A stretch of DNA of 34,205 nt. Source: Janthinobacterium sp. Lineage in GTDB: Bacteria; Pseudomonadota; Gammaproteobacteria; Burkholderiales; Burkholderiaceae_D. Under the pieces are notes generated by a model. The model did not search any database. It saw only the letters and a list, made by a program, of their open reading frames with translations, and was not told where the DNA came from. The first letter of the stretch is position 1. Each line of letters opens with the position of its first letter. Location of the stretch: NCBI GenBank assembly GCA_003133225.1, contig PKWL01000158.1:1-34205 (forward strand), written 5' to 3'. Shown here piece by piece: positions 30,936 through 34,205 of the stretch. Both the position numbers and the translations under genes were made by a program.

Positions 30936-33900
30936 CTAGTTGCCAGCCATCCCATTTTCCGCCGCATAACGCAGTGCGACATCGAGCGCACTCATGAACT
31001 GCTCGACATTGATCGGCTTCGTCAAATAACGGAAGAACCCGGCCTCCAAGCCCTTCTCGATATCGCGCGGAATCGCGTTTGCGGACAGTGCCATGACGGG
31101 AATATGGGCCGTGCTCGCATCTTCGCGCAAAATTTTCAACGCGGCGTCGCCATTGATGCCGGGCAAATTAATATCCATTAAAATGACGTCCGGCAGGTGC
31201 TCGCGCGCCATTTGGACGCCCAGAAGACCATCGCAGGCCATGATCAATTTCAAATGGGGGCGGCGCGCAATCAATTGCTCGACCAGTGCCAAATTTGCAG
31301 GATTGTCCTCGACATAGAGCAGCGTGCGTTGCGACGACTCGGGCGCCAGCTTAGGATACGGTTCGTCCGCGCCGCCCAAGCCGATGCTGTCTAACATCGG
31401 CTGCGGCGCCGTCGATGTCGCCAATTCGATCCAAAACACGCTGCCAACGCCGACACTGCTTTCGACCCCGATGCTGCCATCCATCAATTCGACCAAGCGC
31501 TTGGTGACGACCAATCCGATGCCGGTCCCTTCTTCCGCACTGGTCTCTTGCCCCAAGCGGTTGAACGGCTCGAATAGTTGCGCCACCTGGTCCGGCGCCA
31601 GGCCGGCTCCCGTATCCTCGACGCTAACGCGCACCCGATGTTCACCGCTCATGACGCAGTCGACGATCACTTCGCCGCCGGCCCGGTTATATTTGATTGC
31701 ATTCGACAGCAAGTTGGTCATCACTTGCTTAACCCGGGTCCGGTCGGCATGGACATAAACATCCTCATCCAAACGGGGAAAGGTCATCGTGATCATGCGT
31801 TTTTGAGCCTGCGGCAAGATCATGGCTTGACAATCTCGCAGCACGTCAGCTAGCGACATCGATTCTTTCGACATGGTCACTTTGCCCGATTCGATCATCG
31901 CCAGATCGAGGATTTCGTTAATCAGGCGCAGCAGATACCAACCGGCTTGCAAAATCTGGTCGATCGACGCTTTCTGCGTCGCTGACGGCGCTGGCATGTC
32001 AGATGCCATCAACTGGGCGAATCCGAGCACCGCATTTAGTGGCGTGCGCAGTTCATGACTCATGCTCGATAAAAATTCCGATTTCGCAAGATTGGCCTTT
32101 TCTGCGGCCGCTTTTGCACTTTCCAGTTCAACATTATTTTCTTGCAGCGTATACTCGAACTGCTTGCGATCGGTGACGTCACGGGCCGCCGCGAACACCC
32201 CTTGCAAATTGCGGTCGCGATCGTGAAAAGTCGACGCATTGTACGAAACGACCGTTTCCTTGCCTTCCCTGCCACGGGCGGTCAACTCGTAGTTGGTTAC
32301 CTTGCCTTCGCGCAATACGCGCGTGATGGCCGCCTCGGCCCGCTCCGGATCGGTAAAATAGCTTTTGAACGGCGCCCCGATCAGCTCGTCGCGCGAGCAG
32401 CCCGTCAAGGCTTCCATCTGCTGGTTGACGTCGCTAATTATGCCGCGCGGATCGGTCGTCATAATGGCGTCGATATTCGATTCGATCAATGAGCGCGTGT
32501 AAAACTGTTGATCGCGCAGGCGTTGATCGAGCAGTTCCTGCTCGGCTTCGACCTGCTTGCGATCCGTGACGTCACGGGCCGCCGCGAACACGCCTTTGAG
32601 CTTGCGGTCGCGATCATGGAAGGTGGACGCATTGTACGAGACCACCGTTTCCTTGCCATCCCTGGCGCGGGCGGTCAACTCGTAATTGGTCACCTTGCCT
32701 TCGCTCAGGGCGCGTGTGATGGCGGCCTCGGCGCGGGCCGGATCGGTAAAATAGTTTTTGAACGGGGCCCCGATCAGCTCATCGCGCGTGCACCCGGTCA
32801 GCGCTTCCATCTGTTGGTTGACGTCGCTGATGATGCCGCGCGGATCAGTCGCAATCAAGGCATCGATATTCGATTCGATCAGTGAGCGCGTATAGAACTG
32901 TTGATCGCGCAAACGTTGATCGAGCAGGGCCTGCTCCGCTTCGACTTGTTTGCGGGCGGTGTTGTCGGTGCCGATCAGCAGGTAGCCGATGACTTTGTCG
33001 TACACGTCACGCAAGGCAGTGACGGACACGATCGCTGGGAAGCGGCTACCGTCCTTGCGGATGTAGGTCAGCTCGTAAATATCCTCGATCCCGCGCGAGG
33101 CCTTAAATACCAGGGCTTCAAAGCCCGGTGTAATCGTGGTTCCAAGTTCGGCGCTCAGCACTTCGGCGCGTGATATCACTTCCTGCGGATCCGAAATACC
33201 GGCCGGCGTGATTCTGTCGACCACGTCCGCAGCCTTGTAGCCCAACATCCTTTCGGCGCCCACGTTAAAAATCTGAATCACCCCTTGCGCGTCCGTCGCA
33301 ATACTCGAAAAGTAAGCGCTATTGAAAATCGCATTTTGCAGCGCCCCCGCCTTCAAGAGCGCCTCTTCGGCCAACTTACGCGCCGTATTGTCGGTACCGA
33401 TCAGCAGATACCCGATGATGGCGTCCTGATCGTCGCGCAGCGCCGTCACCGACACCACTGCCGGGAAGCGGCTGCCATCCTTGCGGATATAGGTCAGCTC
33501 GTAAATGTCCTCGATGCCGCGCGAGGCCTTGAACACGAGGGCCTCGAAACCGGGCGTGATCGGCGTGTCAAGTTCGACGCTGAGCGCTTCCGCGCGCGCG
33601 ATCACTTCCTGCGGATCGGAAATGTCGGCCGGCGTGATCTTGTTCATCACTTCGGCCGCCGTGTAGCCGAGCATGCGCTCGGCGCCGACGTTGAAGATCT
33701 GGATCACGCCCTTGGCGTCGGTGGCGATGCTGGAAAAATTGGCGCTGTTGAAAATGGCATTTTGCAAGGCGCCCGCCTTCAAGAGCGCCTCTTCCGCCAA
33801 CTTGCGCGCCGTATTGTCAGTGCCGATCAACAGATAACCGATGATGGCGCCTTGATCGTCGCGCAGGGCGGTGACCGAGACGATGGCGGGGAAGCGGCTG

Positions 33901-34205
33901 CCGTCCTTGCGGATATAGGTCAGTTCGTAAATATCCTCGATGCCGCGCGAAGCCTTGAACACCAGAGCTTCAAAACCGGGCGTGATCGGAGTGTCGAGTT
34001 CGACGCTGAGCGCTTCGGCGCGCGCGATCACTTCCTGCGGATCGGAAATGTCGGCCGGAGTCATCTTGTTCATCACTTCGGCGGCGGTGTAGCCCAGCAT
34101 GCGCTCGGCGCCGACGTTGAAGATCTGGATCACGCCCTTGGCGTCGGTGGCGATACTCGAGAAATTGGCGCTGTCGAAAATAGCCTTCTGCAACGCCCCC
34201 GCCTT
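30936..34205 (-). CDS. Multi-PAS hybrid histidine kinase, 5' part outside the window
   Basis: At least 1085 residues are visible; the frame stays open at the right edge, so the N-terminus is missing. Order: three near-identical PAS/PAC units of 142 residues, two copies of a second PAS type (131-residue spacing), a short coiled coil, a HisKA dimerisation domain (SSMSHELRTPLN), an HATPase domain (NLLSNAIKYN, EDTGAGL, EEGTGIGLVV) and a C-terminal receiver domain with the phospho-acceptor Asp in DVILMDINLPG. No membrane segment is seen in this part. It is convergent with the split-barrel gene, 87 bases away. Signal and target are unknown; a role in sensing redox or aromatic state next to the phenol genes is only a possibility. 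An output partner must lie elsewhere, since no DNA-binding domain is present. Confidence 0.93.
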   Translation of the reverse strand, partial: KAGALQKAIFDSANFSSIATDAKGVIQIFNVGAERMLGYTAAEVMNKMTPADISDPQEVIARAEALSVELDTPITPGFEALVFKASRGIEDIYELTYIRKDGSRFPAIVSVTALRDDQGAIIGYLLIGTDNTARKLAEEALLKAGALQNAIFNSANFSSIATDAKGVIQIFNVGAERMLGYTAAEVMNKITPADISDPQEVIARAEALSVELDTPITPGFEALVFKASRGIEDIYELTYIRKDGSRFPAVVSVTALRDDQDAIIGYLLIGTDNTARKLAEEALLKAGALQNAIFNSAYFSSIATDAQGVIQIFNVGAERMLGYKAADVVDRITPAGISDPQEVISRAEVLSAELGTTITPGFEALVFKASRGIEDIYELTYIRKDGSRFPAIVSVTALRDVYDKVIGYLLIGTDNTARKQVEAEQALLDQRLRDQQFYTRSLIESNIDALIATDPRGIISDVNQQMEALTGCTRDELIGAPFKNYFTDPARAEAAITRALSEGKVTNYELTARARDGKETVVSYNASTFHDRDRKLKGVFAAARDVTDRKQVEAEQELLDQRLRDQQFYTRSLIESNIDAIMTTDPRGIISDVNQQMEALTGCSRDELIGAPFKSYFTDPERAEAAITRVLREGKVTNYELTARGREGKETVVSYNASTFHDRDRNLQGVFAAARDVTDRKQFEYTLQENNVELESAKAAAEKANLAKSEFLSSMSHELRTPLNAVLGFAQLMASDMPAPSATQKASIDQILQAGWYLLRLINEILDLAMIESGKVTMSKESMSLADVLRDCQAMILPQAQKRMITMTFPRLDEDVYVHADRTRVKQVMTNLLSNAIKYNRAGGEVIVDCVMSGEHRVRVSVEDTGAGLAPDQVAQLFEPFNRLGQETSAEEGTGIGLVVTKRLVELMDGSIGVESSVGVGSVFWIELATSTAPQPMLDSIGLGGADEPYPKLAPESSQRTLLYVEDNPANLALVEQLIARRPHLKLIMACDGLLGVQMAREHLPDVILMDINLPGINGDAALKILREDASTAHIPVMALSANAIPRDIEKGLEAGFFRYLTKPINVEQFMSALDVALRYAAENGMAGN
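32110..32930 (-). repeat. Two tandem 393-bp PAS-coding repeats of a second type
   Basis: Two 131-codon units share the start LLDQRLRDQQFYTRSLIES and the end GVFAAARDVTDRK, with only scattered changes (for example IDALIATDPRG against IDAIMTTDPRG). They lie between the first PAS array and the kinase core. Confidence 0.8.
32930..34193 (-). repeat. Three tandem 426-bp PAS-coding repeats
   Basis: Units of 142 codons lie at about 34193-33768, 33767-33342 and 33341-32930. The first two encode almost the same residues and are very similar in DNA; the third is more diverged (for example VVDRITPAGIS against VMNKITPADIS). Each begins near AIF(D/N)SANFSSIATDA and ends near NTARK. The series may continue beyond the window. 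Confidence 0.85.

Overview
The window looks like chromosome from a facultatively anaerobic, aromatic-degrading betaproteobacterium. The reasons are a moderately high GC content, a class I PHA synthase, a phenylphosphate-synthase/UbiD operon under a XylR/DmpR-type regulator, and the end of a 4-hydroxybenzoyl-CoA reductase gene. Genus cannot be fixed from the sequence alone. No rRNA, tRNA, CRISPR array or intact insertion sequence was seen.

Layout. (1) 1-1400: the 3' end of hcrB, a stump that looks like the first codons of an XdhC-type maturation gene, a small MaoC hydratase, and a fragment resembling an IS66 transposase N-terminus. This is an eroded boundary. (2) 1400-5330: an AT-rich control region with a perfect palindrome, an NDP-forming acyl-CoA synthetase with a shortened ATP-grasp part, and an ACS-family MFS transporter. 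(3) 5570-11810, minus strand: an SDR dehydrogenase behind a candidate sigma-54 promoter, then phaC, nitroreductase, ackA and a MaoC-Pta fusion, with one-base stop/start overlaps at phaC and ackA. This is a carbon/redox overflow module. (4) 12065-16495, minus strand: a four-gene overlapping operon for an ABC transporter of DevBCA/MacAB type with its own outer-membrane lipoprotein channel. (5) 17255-17803: a YqhA-like membrane protein. (6) 17804-28103, minus strand: the central nine-gene operon, in transcription order ppsA, ppsB, a UbiD decarboxylase/carboxylase, a Tm-1-like (UPF0261) protein, ppsC (CBS), ubiX, a PPP-type metallophosphatase, an aryl-CoA ligase and idi. (7) 28104-28650: a control region with a near-perfect sigma-54 promoter and two sites resembling XylR/DmpR activator sites. 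(8) 28651-30848: the phenol-type sigma-54 activator, translationally coupled to a flavin-type split-barrel protein. (9) 30936 to the end, minus strand: a multi-PAS hybrid histidine kinase with three near-identical PAS repeats, cut by the window edge.

How it fits together. The regulator keeps all four zinc ligands and both phenol-contacting residues known from MopR. The likely pathway is phenol to phenylphosphate (PpsABC), then 4-hydroxybenzoate (UbiD type), 4-hydroxybenzoyl-CoA (ligase) and benzoyl-CoA (Hcr). Compared with the Thauera-type system as I recall it, I see one UbiD-like subunit rather than two and neither of the small carboxylase subunits. In their place are a Tm-1-like protein, a PPP-type phosphatase and Idi. 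Idi, the phosphatase and UbiX could form a local supply line for the prenyl-FMN cofactor that UbiD enzymes need; this last idea is inference.
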